A program made the translations under genes and the position numbers. The notes under the pieces were generated by a model, which saw only the letters and a program-made list of their open reading frames with translations, was not told where the DNA came from and did not search any database. A DNA stretch of 64,000 nucleotides from Algoriphagus ratkowskyi (GTDB lineage Bacteria; Bacteroidota; Bacteroidia; Cytophagales; Cyclobacteriaceae): the NCBI RefSeq assembly GCF_002150505.1, contig NZ_MSSV01000002.1, positions 351,217 to 415,216 of the forward strand, written 5' to 3'. Shown one piece after another: positions 26,087 to 35,050 of this stretch (position 1 is the first letter of the stretch; every line of letters starts with the position of its first letter).

Positions 26087-26382
26087 ATCTCTTCATCATA
26101 TTGTTAGGGTATTCCAAATTAATTTTTTCCCGCTGTTCGGCTGATTTTGGTCACTTTATAATTTCGACAGCAGCGGTCGTGTAGTTTTGTTTTGCACTCT
26201 ACATTAGCTCTACCTACATATCAGTGTATAAAGGCCTTCCATAGCGCAGAGCAAACAGAAATTACCATCGAGATAGAATTTATGTTTTAACTGAAGAAGC
26301 ACCTTTCGGAGTTTTCTCAGTGTTTTTGTCTCAACTTAACCAGCTTGTACTTGAGGATGCATATATATGTAATCTAGCTGAC
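26087..26382. other. Intergenic region upstream of copB
   Basis: About 295 nt holding the presumed copB promoter. A TTAATTTG (one mismatch to TAnnTTTG) lies on the minus strand about 40 nt upstream of the copB ATG, without a clear -33 partner. The string TTAGCTCTACCTACATA near 26206 recurs with one change near 29778 (TTAGCTCTACCTGCATA). No gene seen. Confidence 0.35.
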
Positions 26383-26733
26383 TCATTTATCGGTCATTTT
26401 GAGTTTCTTAATCATTGCTTGATTTAGACTTATACTGTAAACCCCATAAGCATCAACCAGTATGCCTTTAATACCATTGTTGCCACTGATAGCATACACA
26501 ATGCTATTATCGTCAAGATTACTCATGCCTTCAAAACGATAAAAAGCATCGATTTCAAAATCCTCCGGATGCAATCGTAGTTTGGAAGTCAGGCATTCCA
26601 AGCATTCAGGTTTTAGATTGAGGTCTTCTACATATCCATCTCTTCTCAAAGCGTTTGTAGCTTCGCTCAAAGTGTCGTAAGCGGCATTTCTATTTGCTTT
26701 AGTCATGCTTTGTAAATTTTTAGCCTTTTTCAT
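26383..26733 (-). CDS. Small protein, 'phosphoribosylpyrophosphate synthetase'-labelled family
   Basis: About 116 aa. The start is uncertain: ATG 26733 overlaps the permease gene by 14 nt; ATG 26706 (MTKANRN) would not. The conserved body reads LSEATNALRRDGYVEDLN, then CLEC, FYRFEGMSN and SIVYAIS...GIKGILVDAYG. Bacteroidota databases often label this family phosphoribosylpyrophosphate synthetase, but it is far too short to be that enzyme. The same body forms the C-terminus of the AraC-type regulator at 41000-41890. Function unknown. Confidence 0.6.
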   Translation of the reverse strand: MKKAKNLQSMTKANRNAAYDTLSEATNALRRDGYVEDLNLKPECLECLTSKLRLHPEDFEIDAFYRFEGMSNLDDNSIVYAISGNNGIKGILVDAYGVYSISLNQAMIKKLKMTDK

Positions 26734-28024
26734 CTGTTTTCCATTGTAAAAACCATCGTTCACCTATAAATACTAGAACCATCAAGACAATGGAAACCAC
26801 TACTACCAAAATATCATTGGAAACTTTTATCCAGATGAATGCGCCCAATACAATAAGATCAAGAAGAATGGCAGTAATGACAATTGCTACATTGACATTT
26901 ATTTCTTTTCTAAGATTTTTTAGCACACCCCATTGAAGTATTATGTCCATCGATAAGTAAAAAATAGCTCCAAGAGAAGCGATACGGCTCAGGTCGAAAA
27001 ATGCCGTGAGCATGATGGCAATAATTACGGTATAAACCAGCATGTGCTTTTGTAATCCACCAGGCATTCCGAAATGTTTGTGTGGAATTAGATCTATTTC
27101 CGTAAGCATAGCAGTCATCCTTGAAACAGCAAATATGCTGGCAATGACCCCTGAAATAGTGGCTACAATAGCAATGCCCACAGTAAACCACAAACCATAC
27201 TTTCCAAATGCAGGTTTAGAAGCTTCAGCCAGTGAAAAATCTTTTGCTGCTATTATCTCAGGGATTGATAAATTGGCTGAAACGGCCAAAGCCACAAGTA
27301 AGTACACCAACGTACAAAGAAAGAGCGATATCATAATTGCACGGCCAACATTCTTATTAGGATTTACAATCTCGCCACCACTGTTTGTTATTGTGGTAAA
27401 GCCCTTATAAGCCAGAATTGTAAAAGCCAAAGCTGCTATATAACTAGTTGCTGTATAATCACTAGAAACAGAGGACGGTAAGGCTTCTGCAAATGAGAAG
27501 CCTGCTACCCAAAGACCACCAATGGCGAAGATAGCTAGACCCCCTATTTTGATGACTGCCATCATCAGGGAAGAGCGACCAATAACCTTGTTACCGGAAA
27601 TATTGACTAAAAACGCGACAACTAATAGTAAAACCCCCAGAATAGGTGTCCAGATACTATTTTCCTGAGCATTGAAAAGCTGTAAGGTATATGATCCAAA
27701 TGTCCGCGCCACCAAGCTTTCACCAATCACCATTGAAAAAGCCATTAAAAGTGATCCCGCAGCAGTAATCATACCTGGTCCATAGGCCTTTTTTAGGTAC
27801 ATCGCGATACCACCTGCTGATGGGTATGTATTGGACAATTTTATGTAAGTATAGGCACTAAAAGAAGAGATGACTGCACCTACTAAAAAAGCTAAAGGAA
27901 ACAAAGTCCCTGAAAGCTCCGCCACCTGGCCAAGCAAGGCAAAAATCCCCGCACCTATCATTACTCCTGTACCAAGCGCCACTGCTCCGGTTAAACTTAG
28001 GCTATTCTTTTTGTAGTTATTCAT
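26720..28024 (-). CDS. APC-family amino acid permease
   Basis: 434 aa with about twelve helices. The first helix has the APC signature GVMIGAGIFALLG; EIVNPNKNVGRAI is the conserved loop of the cationic/neutral amino acid branch. No signal of decay. It imports or exchanges amino acids at the inner membrane; the specific substrate cannot be read. It overlaps the small downstream gene. Confidence 0.88.
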   Translation of the reverse strand: MNNYKKNSLSLTGAVALGTGVMIGAGIFALLGQVAELSGTLFPLAFLVGAVISSFSAYTYIKLSNTYPSAGGIAMYLKKAYGPGMITAAGSLLMAFSMVIGESLVARTFGSYTLQLFNAQENSIWTPILGVLLLVVAFLVNISGNKVIGRSSLMMAVIKIGGLAIFAIGGLWVAGFSFAEALPSSVSSDYTATSYIAALAFTILAYKGFTTITNSGGEIVNPNKNVGRAIMISLFLCTLVYLLVALAVSANLSIPEIIAAKDFSLAEASKPAFGKYGLWFTVGIAIVATISGVIASIFAVSRMTAMLTEIDLIPHKHFGMPGGLQKHMLVYTVIIAIMLTAFFDLSRIASLGAIFYLSMDIILQWGVLKNLRKEINVNVAIVITAILLDLIVLGAFIWIKVSNDILVVVVSIVLMVLVFIGERWFLQWKTDEKG

Positions 28025-28050
28025 TAAATGGATTTAGCGAAATTGAGTCA

Positions 28051-28734
28051 TTAGTTCGCAATATTATAACTCATAGTAAAATAAGCTCCGTCATCCTCCG
28101 TGAATTTCTGGCTTATTAGTACATAACGTTCGGTCAAATATTCTTCTACAGTATAATTGATCGTTTTGATTTTAATGCCCATTATGTAAGCTTCGATCAC
28201 AGCAGTGCTAGAAATAATAACCTTTCCATTTTCTGTTTTCCTGTTTCTGTTTTTAATCGTAACAAGGCTTTTTGATCCAAAAAAACTCAACACACCTGAC
28301 TCTATGCTCATCTTTAATTTGATATCCTTTAACGATTTGGATTTGCTACTTTGTAAATCATATAACTGCTTAAAATCTCTCGAGATCACCTCTACCTTTA
28401 TCTTTTCATCATCAGGATCACTAAAAGGAAATACGTTAAGCAGCACATCAAACTCTTTAGGATTGCATTGGAAAGTGGTCGAGTATTTTTCATTTAACTG
28501 GCCCTTTTCATTGTACAACTCTGTAACCACTTCCACTTTATACATTTCTCCCGCTTGACTCAATTCTCCTATTATGAATAGTTGTTTCCCTAAAAGCTGT
28601 CCATCTTTATCAAAGTTTTCACGTTCAATTTTTTTTCCTGCTATTTGCTCTATTAACATTTCCTTATCCTGACCATAAGAAATGAAGGGAACTAATTGCA
28701 GAAATGTAATAATGAGGAAGAGAGTGATGCGCAT
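28051..28734 (-). CDS. Hypothetical exported protein
   Basis: 227 aa with a Sec signal peptide (hydrophobic residues 4-20, cleavage near ISYGQ). The mature part is mostly beta-strand-like with charged turns and no Cys. No family recognised. It lies 26 nt downstream of the permease start region and 20 nt after the ATP-cone gene ends, so it may share their transcript. Confidence 0.6.
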   Translation of the reverse strand: MRITLFLIITFLQLVPFISYGQDKEMLIEQIAGKKIERENFDKDGQLLGKQLFIIGELSQAGEMYKVEVVTELYNEKGQLNEKYSTTFQCNPKEFDVLLNVFPFSDPDDEKIKVEVISRDFKQLYDLQSSKSKSLKDIKLKMSIESGVLSFFGSKSLVTIKNRNRKTENGKVIISSTAVIEAYIMGIKIKTINYTVEEYLTERYVLISQKFTEDDGAYFTMSYNIAN

Positions 28735-28754
28735 GTTTTTTTATTTATCTTTAA

Positions 28755-29612
28755 TCAGGCTATGTTGTTTATTTCAGTGCAAATCTCCTTTGCTTCCTTA
28801 GAGACCCGTTTGATTCGGGATTCAGAAATCCCAATTTCAGTTAGTAGTTCTGGGTTTTCACAAAGTTCCTTACATAGTACCACCATGTTATCAATCAGCA
28901 TTTTCTTTTCAGGTTTCGTGAGTGTGGTAAGGCAAGTAATAGGATGTAAACCAGATACATTAATCCGATCACTTAAACTCCCCTGTTTTGGATAATCCCA
29001 ACCTATAAGTTTCAACCCCGAACATTTGCCATATTGCATGGCGTCTTCGGTAAACCGAGTGTTAGTCACCACCCAACCTTCATGAAATTTGTTTTTGTGG
29101 TTTTTACGCTTCTCCCATTGCTTTTTCACGTCCTCAAACCTAGAATTTATATAGAGCGGAATTTTCACATCGCACTTGTAACCCTGGCGATTATGAAATT
29201 TGCACTCCACCATAAAGTGTTTATTATCCTTTTCGGCTTCCACATCTATTTCGTGACTAACACAATAGCCCTGAATAACTACTCCGACTTTAGTCTGATA
29301 TCCCTGATGTTTGAGAAGTTCACCCACAAACTTTTCAAAGGGATAACCTGAAGGCCCCAATTCTAAAATAGCTTGCTTGATTTTATACCTTCCTGCAACA
29401 GGTCTTGAGTGCTTACGGAGTATTGAAAATGCCTTTCCATAGATTTCTTTTGTCGACATCCCATCAAAAAGCAGCTTCTCAATTTCGCTCACAATCCGAT
29501 CTCTTACAGCTAAGTCAGCCCCAGCTCTTTCAAGAGATTGCCGCAACTTAGCCTCTGAAAAAGGCGCTATTTCCCCTGATGCTTTTGTTATAAAAATAGT
29601 CTTTCTCGGCAT
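28755..29612 (-). CDS. ATP-cone / PD-(D/E)xK nuclease fusion protein
   Basis: 285 aa. Residues 5-88 form an ATP-cone: ITKASGEIAPFSEAKL, then an arginine-rich helical part ending YKIKQAILELGPSGYPFE. Residues about 90-215 look like an Mrr-type restriction endonuclease fold with the catalytic pattern HEIDVEA (Asp123) and VECKFHNR (Glu136, Lys138). The C-terminal 50 residues are helical with a helix-hairpin-helix-like stretch (LLTEIGISESRI). A nucleotide-gated nuclease is the simplest reading. No methylase or helicase partner is next to it. Confidence 0.75.
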   Translation of the reverse strand: MPRKTIFITKASGEIAPFSEAKLRQSLERAGADLAVRDRIVSEIEKLLFDGMSTKEIYGKAFSILRKHSRPVAGRYKIKQAILELGPSGYPFEKFVGELLKHQGYQTKVGVVIQGYCVSHEIDVEAEKDNKHFMVECKFHNRQGYKCDVKIPLYINSRFEDVKKQWEKRKNHKNKFHEGWVVTNTRFTEDAMQYGKCSGLKLIGWDYPKQGSLSDRINVSGLHPITCLTTLTKPEKKMLIDNMVVLCKELCENPELLTEIGISESRIKRVSKEAKEICTEINNIA

Positions 29613-29663
29613 TTAAGCAACTTTAACGATTCAATATTAAAGTTAGAATATTAACCCTTGAGG

Positions 29664-29700
29664 TATTTATGATATCTCACTTACGATGTATGAAATTATG
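29664..29700. repeat. Copy 1 of a 37-nt imperfect direct repeat
   Basis: Matches 30371-30407 at 30 of 37 positions, including TATTTAT at one end and 15 identical bases (ATGTATGAAATTATG) at the other. This copy lies 52 nt upstream of the ATP-cone nuclease gene start, so it could be a shared regulatory site. Confidence 0.5.
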
Positions 29701-29933
29701 ACCTTATTAGGGTCAAAAAGCATAGATCAGATAAACGCACTTTTTCGACCATTAAAAGGTATAGATCCCAACTATACTTAGCTCTACCTGCATAAGATCT
29801 GTACTGACTATGCGTAACGATTTAATTTTTAGGTCATTATGAATCGAAAACATTTTAATTCACTTTACAACGAGTAGTCCTTTGTATCATTCTAATATAT
29901 TGAGACTTCTTAATTATACTTTGCATAAGAACA

Positions 29934-30188
29934 TTAATTCCCTCCACAGCAAGAGGAACCCTTGCTTTTGTCAGATTCTGAAACACAGATCGTTGCTATT
30001 TCTTTAAAAAGATCAGGATATTCGTCTTTGATTAAAAATGCCAAATTTTTTGTTGTACCTGGATAGGACGTTATCATATCTAAAAGTATTTCAAAGGCTG
30101 ATTCCAACATTTTGGAATCATTCTCCAATACTTTGTAGAATGGTTCCAAGTCAACATTTTCTCTATATTCTAAATTTTGAGTTTTCAT
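29934..30188 (-). CDS. Hypothetical small protein with C-terminal CC motif
   Basis: 84 aa, acidic, helical, no membrane segment. The C-terminus ends KSKGSSCCGGN; vicinal Cys followed by Gly is common in proteins that bind soft metals or are lipid- or metal-modified. Two copies of a 37-nt repeat lie on either side of the gene. No family recognised. Confidence 0.5.
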   Translation of the reverse strand: MKTQNLEYRENVDLEPFYKVLENDSKMLESAFEILLDMITSYPGTTKNLAFLIKDEYPDLFKEIATICVSESDKSKGSSCCGGN

Positions 30189-30370
30189 CTTATATTTATT
30201 TTTTGTTTTTCATGATGACCAAAAAGGATCAGGATAAATACGTAAATGTTCACTTCTTATAAAAGAACCACGTTTCCATAATAATCTTAAGATCAATAAT
30301 TATATTATCCGATTAATACAATTTGATAACGAATAGATCAGATATAAAAATAGAGTATTGTAAATTCAGA

Positions 30371-30407
30371 TATTTATAATATACCGCTTTTCATGTATGA
30401 AATTATG
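30371..30407. repeat. Copy 2 of a 37-nt imperfect direct repeat
   Basis: Partner of 29664-29700. It lies in the 420-nt gap (30189-30609) upstream of the 84-aa gene, about 180 nt from its start. The rest of that gap shows no gene. Confidence 0.5.
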
Positions 30408-30609
30408 TTACAAAATAATTTCTACCTTTCTTAACTGTAGAGCCAGTTTAAAAATACTAAAATCGCCAACAGACGTGTTCCTAAAATACACTTACAATAA
30501 CAACTAAAAAAACTATCATCATAGCCGATGTAATAGTAATCTCCAAATCCAATTCCCAACAAACGGATTGTGCCGTTACGGCAAAGTCTTATGCCTGATT
30601 ATTTCGGTG

Positions 30610-30801
30610 CTACTCATACCTCGAGAAACAGCCAGTGACAAGGCCACATAAATTAGCGTGAAATGGACAAAGTCCAGACCTACAAACCCTCCACCAATGA
30701 TAACCACATGAAATAATTTTGAAATCCTTAAGATCGCTTTCATCAGTGAACTTGCAAGCCCACTCCTTTATGCTATTTTGATCTTGTCCATTTTTAAACA
30801 T
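30610..30801 (-). pseudogene. Decayed fragment with an FAD/NAD Rossmann motif
   Basis: The 63-codon minus-strand frame is not protein-like at its end (CGYHWWRVCRSGLC). Shifting frame at about 30710 gives VVIIGGGFVGLDFV, a textbook dinucleotide-binding motif of NADH dehydrogenase-type flavoproteins. The rest of the enzyme is absent. I read it as a frameshifted scrap of such a gene; too short to name. Confidence 0.35.
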
Positions 30802-30834
30802 ATTATCAGCAATTATTTATTACTGAAATCACCT

Positions 30835-31305
30835 TCACTTCTCATCTTCATTTCTTGCAATCATTACCGAACACTTGGCGTGCGTTGCTATATATTGTGA
30901 AACAGAACCCAATAAAAAACGAGAAAGTGCGCCATGGCCCTGGGAACCGAGTACAATTAAATCTGCACCAAAGGCTTCAGCTTGTTCTAAAATCTCTTTT
31001 TTTGGAAGACCACTTACAACACTGGTGGTTATTTTAAGTGTACCATTTTTGTTTTTCAATGCATTTGCAGCTTCGGAAACAGTTTTCTCTGCCGATTTTT
31101 CAGCCGATTTTTCAGCTCTGGAAATAACCTCTTTATAATAGGGGCGAACGGTTTCCATCGTGAGTAGATCTGGAGCCCAGACGGTGGGATGCTCATATAC
31201 GTTCATGACACTAATTTCACTGTCATTTGACAATGGCATTTTTGCAAGTTCCTTAACGGCTGATTTGCTAAAATCAGAACCATCTATTGCTAATAGTATT
31301 TTCAT
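30835..31305 (-). CDS. Universal stress protein, single domain
   Basis: 156 aa, one UspA domain: MKILLAIDGSDFSKSAVKEL at the start and the ATP signature VLGSQGHGALSRFLLGSVS near the end. The helix at about 55-75 carries a short internal repeat (SAEKSAEKSAEKT). More similar to the single-domain ATP-binding Usp group than the tandem proteins at 7.7 and 14.5 kb. Confidence 0.9.
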   Translation of the reverse strand: MKILLAIDGSDFSKSAVKELAKMPLSNDSEISVMNVYEHPTVWAPDLLTMETVRPYYKEVISRAEKSAEKSAEKTVSEAANALKNKNGTLKITTSVVSGLPKKEILEQAEAFGADLIVLGSQGHGALSRFLLGSVSQYIATHAKCSVMIARNEDEK

Positions 31306-31566
31306 AATCTGAATGTTTTGTCAATTACGTTGTTCTATTAAATGTTTTTAATTAAAAATAGCTGGGCATCTTCTTTTGAAGCGAAGTGTAAAACACTTGT
31401 ACTGCTTTTATCTTAAACTACGAGGTTCAACTGAGGTTACTCAGAATTTGATACGTTTCAATTAGTTTAAAATTAATTAGGTGCATTATCTAAGTAAAAC
31501 TCTGCATTGTACTCCTCACCTAAGCTATTGAGAGATTTAAGGGTCTATATTTCTAATCAAAAAGAC

Positions 31567-32586
31567 TCATCTTACAATCCCCAGGCTTATGTTGGTTTTA
31601 AGGATTGACTTTTCTGCATTTTCTTCCATTCCAGTGAGGGATCTAATCGCATCTATCGTTTCGGGAATGACGATCGCCTGATTGTCCACCACATACGCAT
31701 AATACAGTTCATTGCCTTCTACTTTCAGCATGTCCTGCCAGAGCGCCACCTCATACATATCACCCCAAGGTCTTCCCATATCCAGGTACCTTTCTTTGAT
31801 CGTATTGTTGGAAACCAAACCATCACTATAATTTATAAAAGTGATTCGAGTTGACGTTTGAAGTACTTCAATAATTTCTTTCTTGTCAGCTTTTCTGGTA
31901 AGCCTTACGTTCCAGTAATGAAGGTGGCTGAGTGTTTCCGGGACTTTTACCGCCATGGTAACTACGTCCAACTCTGGGTCGACACTCTGGGCATCCGGCC
32001 CCTGATGACTGGGGATGTCTTTTTCTGGCACCAGCGTATTCATGATACCACCAAGGTGGCTTTCCCAAGGGTCGGTAGCTCTTCGCAGCAAAGTTCCACG
32101 AGCATTTTCTAACAGATTCGCTTTTTTAAGAGCAGTGAGTGTGCGTAAGATGGAAGTTGTATTGCAGGAAACCACCCGTGTACTTTCTCGGTTTAGAGCA
32201 GAAGTATAATTGTTTTCTGCGCTAAAGGAATGGCCCGTTGTTTCGTGCTTCTCACCTCCTTGTAGAATAAATTTGATTTTCTGCTCCCTATATGTATCTA
32301 CATTCTGAGCCGCAATCTTTTTTGGGGTACAATCAACGACAAGATCAGCTATATCTAACAGGTCAGCCATGATGCCTGCCAAGGGAACCCCTGCCTGCGC
32401 CATGCTAATTTTTGCCTCATCAGTAGCAGCATAAACGGGATACCCTTTGCTTACCGCAGTTTGTATACGCCAGTCGCTGATCACATCACAAACTCCGGCT
32501 AATTCCATATCATCTTGCAGAGCGATTGCATCAGCCACTCTTTTGCCGATTACGCCATATCCGATAAGTGCTATTTTCTTTTTCAT
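31567..32586 (-). CDS. Type II (archaeal-type) glyceraldehyde-3-phosphate dehydrogenase
   Basis: 339 aa. The N-terminus KKIALIGYGVIGKRVADAI and the catalytic Cys141 in VVSCNTTS match the archaeal NAD(P) GAPDH class, not the usual bacterial Gap (which has SNASCTTNCLAP). PWESHLGGIMNTLVP and HLHYWNV (catalytic His region) are present. The phosphorylating reaction interconverts glyceraldehyde 3-phosphate and 1,3-bisphosphoglycerate. Rare in bacteria and probably acquired by transfer. It is 4 nt downstream of the ion-channel gene. Confidence 0.85.
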   Translation of the reverse strand: MKKKIALIGYGVIGKRVADAIALQDDMELAGVCDVISDWRIQTAVSKGYPVYAATDEAKISMAQAGVPLAGIMADLLDIADLVVDCTPKKIAAQNVDTYREQKIKFILQGGEKHETTGHSFSAENNYTSALNRESTRVVSCNTTSILRTLTALKKANLLENARGTLLRRATDPWESHLGGIMNTLVPEKDIPSHQGPDAQSVDPELDVVTMAVKVPETLSHLHYWNVRLTRKADKKEIIEVLQTSTRITFINYSDGLVSNNTIKERYLDMGRPWGDMYEVALWQDMLKVEGNELYYAYVVDNQAIVIPETIDAIRSLTGMEENAEKSILKTNISLGIVR

Positions 32587-32590
32587 GATA

Positions 32591-33148
32591 TCATTGGTTT
32601 TTAATTGAGGTATGAATATTATTTACATTCGATAATCCGAATACGACCAGCACAAAACTCTGCCCGATTTCCATAATCACCAAGAATTTGGCAGGAGTAG
32701 TTAATGGAACTATGTCACCATAGCCAATTGCGACAAAGGTGACTACACTGAAGTAAAAGAACTCGAACAAAACACTTAGATAACCGAGGCTACCGGATGT
32801 TTTCAAGCCGTTAAAAGACACGGTGTTGGCAGCAGCCATGCAATTAAAATCTGCGGCATAAGAGAATATGATAAGGAATACCAGTAAACCAAAAACCCAG
32901 AGCAGTTGCCTAAAGGAATGACATTGTTTGATGGATTTATTTACCTGCCTGAAGGTGAAAAATGTAAAGTATATGGTTTTAATTAGTGCAAATAAAACCA
33001 CCAAGTAGGGTACCCAGACAAGATCATGTTCAACGAACTGCATAAGATATATATAAATGACTGTCACTACAGCCACCAATACCACTGAAGGACTTATCTG
33101 TTTAAGTAATTGCTTTAAAAAGAATCCGGTTTGAGTTTTGAATGTCAT
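32591..33148 (-). CDS. Two-pore-helix potassium-channel-like membrane protein
   Basis: 185 aa with about four membrane helices (18-38, 43-60, 78-96, 145-175). The pore loop carries the selectivity filter VAIGYGDIVPLT followed by an inner helix. No cytosolic RCK domain is attached. Probably conducts K+ across the inner membrane. It is 8 nt downstream of nhaA, suggesting joint control of ion balance. Confidence 0.82.
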   Translation of the reverse strand: MTFKTQTGFFLKQLLKQISPSVVLVAVVTVIYIYLMQFVEHDLVWVPYLVVLFALIKTIYFTFFTFRQVNKSIKQCHSFRQLLWVFGLLVFLIIFSYAADFNCMAAANTVSFNGLKTSGSLGYLSVLFEFFYFSVVTFVAIGYGDIVPLTTPAKFLVIMEIGQSFVLVVFGLSNVNNIHTSIKNQ

Positions 33149-33156
33149 GGCTATAC

Positions 33157-34491
33157 TTATTGACTATTGTCTGTATGAGTACTACTTGAATGTATTTTTT
33201 TACTCGAATACCAAAGTATTAGCCCTCCAACTACTCCTGCTAATAAAGAAGTAAACAGGATACTGAGCTTTGCAATGAATACATACTCTTCACTTGCAAA
33301 TGCGAGTTCCGTGATAAATAATGACATAGTAAAACCTATGCCGGCAATAGTAGCTACTCCACATAGGTGCATCCATGACACTCCTTCTTGTAACTCTGCT
33401 ATTTTCAGCTTGACGAGAAGCCAGCTAGCGCCCATAATACCCGTAAATTTCCCAACTAACAACCCAAAACCGATACCGAGGCTCACTGGGTGACTTATAA
33501 TTTCAATAGAATCGCCATGAATGTGAATTCCTGTATTGACAAGGGCAAATAATGGTAGGATAAAAAATCCTACAATGGGTGCCAGCTGATGCTCTATTTT
33601 TTGCAGTGGTGTTTCTGCGTCATTCGTTTTTTGTTTGATCTCTTCCAGAATGTTCAGTTGTTTTTCTGAGATGAAACTTCCTCGGATGGACTCTGTCTCT
33701 AAAAACTGCAAGTGAAGTTTTTGCAGGTTCATAAGATAATCTTCTTCCTTGATTTTGACCTTGCCGGGTATGGCAAATGCGGTAAGTATGCCTGCAATAG
33801 TAGGATGTACACCTGAAAAGAAAAATGCCAGCCATACTCCGCCTATACCGACAAGTGCGTAGAACCAGGCTTTGCGAATTCCAATATAACTACCCCCCAC
33901 CAATACAAGAAAGAATAGCACACCATTGAGCAAGTCCATATAAGAAATGCCTGAAGTGTAGAAGATAGCTATAACCAGTACTGCACCCAAATCATCGACT
34001 ATCGCCAGCGCTATCAAAAATACTTTGAGTCCCACCGGTATCCGATTTCCAAACAAAGCAAGTACGCCTATGGCAAAGGCGATATCAGTAGCCATTGGAA
34101 TACCCCAACCTTGCTCGGTAGCAGAGTTGAAGTTGAAAATAAGATAAATGACGGCCGGCACTACCATACCCCCGATTGCCGCTCCAATGGGTAAAATGGC
34201 TTTCTTGAATGAAGAGAGTTTCCCCCCTATAATCTCCCTTTTTAATTCCAGACCCACTTGCAAAAAGAAGATTGCCATTAGTCCATCATTAATCCAAAGT
34301 ATAATAGATTCTGATATGAAAAATTCACCAATCCCGAGCGAGATTTCAGTGTGTATAAGGCTTTGATACAATCCTTTAAATGGCGAGTTTGCCAATAGCA
34401 TGGCCACTACCACTGCAAGAAAAATAGCTATTCCTGATGCAGATTGATTTCTAAAAAGATTATTCAGTGTCTTACTAATTCTTGTTGTCAT
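33157..34491 (-). CDS. nhaA: Na+/H+ antiporter NhaA
   Basis: 444 aa with about twelve helices. The ion-binding Asp pair is in ALAIVDDLGAVLVIAIFYT, with MATDIAFAIGVLALFG upstream and GIGFTMSLFI near the end. Exports Na+ in exchange for H+ and controls pH. An internal charged loop (about 235-290) is longer than in E. coli NhaA, as in many Bacteroidota. Followed by the K+-channel gene. Confidence 0.95.
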   Translation of the reverse strand: MTTRISKTLNNLFRNQSASGIAIFLAVVVAMLLANSPFKGLYQSLIHTEISLGIGEFFISESIILWINDGLMAIFFLQVGLELKREIIGGKLSSFKKAILPIGAAIGGMVVPAVIYLIFNFNSATEQGWGIPMATDIAFAIGVLALFGNRIPVGLKVFLIALAIVDDLGAVLVIAIFYTSGISYMDLLNGVLFFLVLVGGSYIGIRKAWFYALVGIGGVWLAFFFSGVHPTIAGILTAFAIPGKVKIKEEDYLMNLQKLHLQFLETESIRGSFISEKQLNILEEIKQKTNDAETPLQKIEHQLAPIVGFFILPLFALVNTGIHIHGDSIEIISHPVSLGIGFGLLVGKFTGIMGASWLLVKLKIAELQEGVSWMHLCGVATIAGIGFTMSLFITELAFASEEYVFIAKLSILFTSLLAGVVGGLILWYSSKKIHSSSTHTDNSQ

Positions 34492-34676
34492 AGCTTTCTA
34501 TTTAAACTATGTATATGTAAATCGGTCAGATAATTATATCGTAGATTTTCCCCATTATTGATATTGAAATAGACTACTTTGGGCAGATCAAAAAGTGAAG
34601 GAGGATACCAACATTCAAGAACAAATAGTGGCTCTGTCAGGCCGAAAGTAATGGTGATAACGCTCATCCCGAGCAC
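34488..34676 (-). pseudogene. Truncated membrane-protein relic (lycopene-cyclase-domain-like)
   Basis: Short frame whose N-terminal part reads TEPLFVLECWYPPSLFDL, close to the TEPLFVPEYWxPPSLF motif I recall in multi-helix membrane proteins with lycopene-cyclase-like domains. The frame then ends within nhaA's start without the remaining helices. Most likely a fragment; family assignment is from memory and weak. Confidence 0.35.
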
Positions 34677-34776
34677 CTATTTTCTATATTAATTTCTAAA
34701 AACAAAAATCAATTGGGGAAAAAACGCACGAATCATGAGCTAGGCATTGTAGAATAATTACTATTATACTAGTTTC

Positions 34777-35034
34777 TTACATTTTCTCATCTATTATGTT
34801 TCTATATTTTTTTATAGCAATTACAAATTTATAAACAGCTGGAATAAGCAAGATGAAAGCAAGAATATGATAATAGCTTTCTTTTACACCCTCAAAATAA
34901 ATGAGCATCTCTATTAACAAAGAGAGAAAAAGCCACATAATCCCATAACCTAATTCACCCTTTACTATATTCTTCTTCGCTTTTTGTTCATAATTTACTT
35001 TCATAGTATTATTTTCTAATTCAAAACTATTCAT
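34777..35034 (-). CDS. Small two-helix membrane protein
   Basis: 85 aa (75 if ATG 35004, MKVNYEQKAKK, is used). Two hydrophobic segments (about 29-46 and 55-72) with a Lys-rich N-terminus and a basic C-terminus. Not assigned to a family. It ends 16 nt after the 174-aa membrane gene starts its 3' part on the same strand, so they may be co-transcribed. Confidence 0.55.
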   Translation of the reverse strand: MNSFELENNTMKVNYEQKAKKNIVKGELGYGIMWLFLSLLIEMLIYFEGVKESYYHILAFILLIPAVYKFVIAIKKYRNIIDEKM

Positions 35035-35050
35035 GTTCCAAAACTGCCAA

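Noticed and set aside
26383..26733. Calling the protein phosphoribosylpyrophosphate synthetase
   Set aside because: About one third of the enzyme's length and none of its PRPP-loop or ATP motifs.
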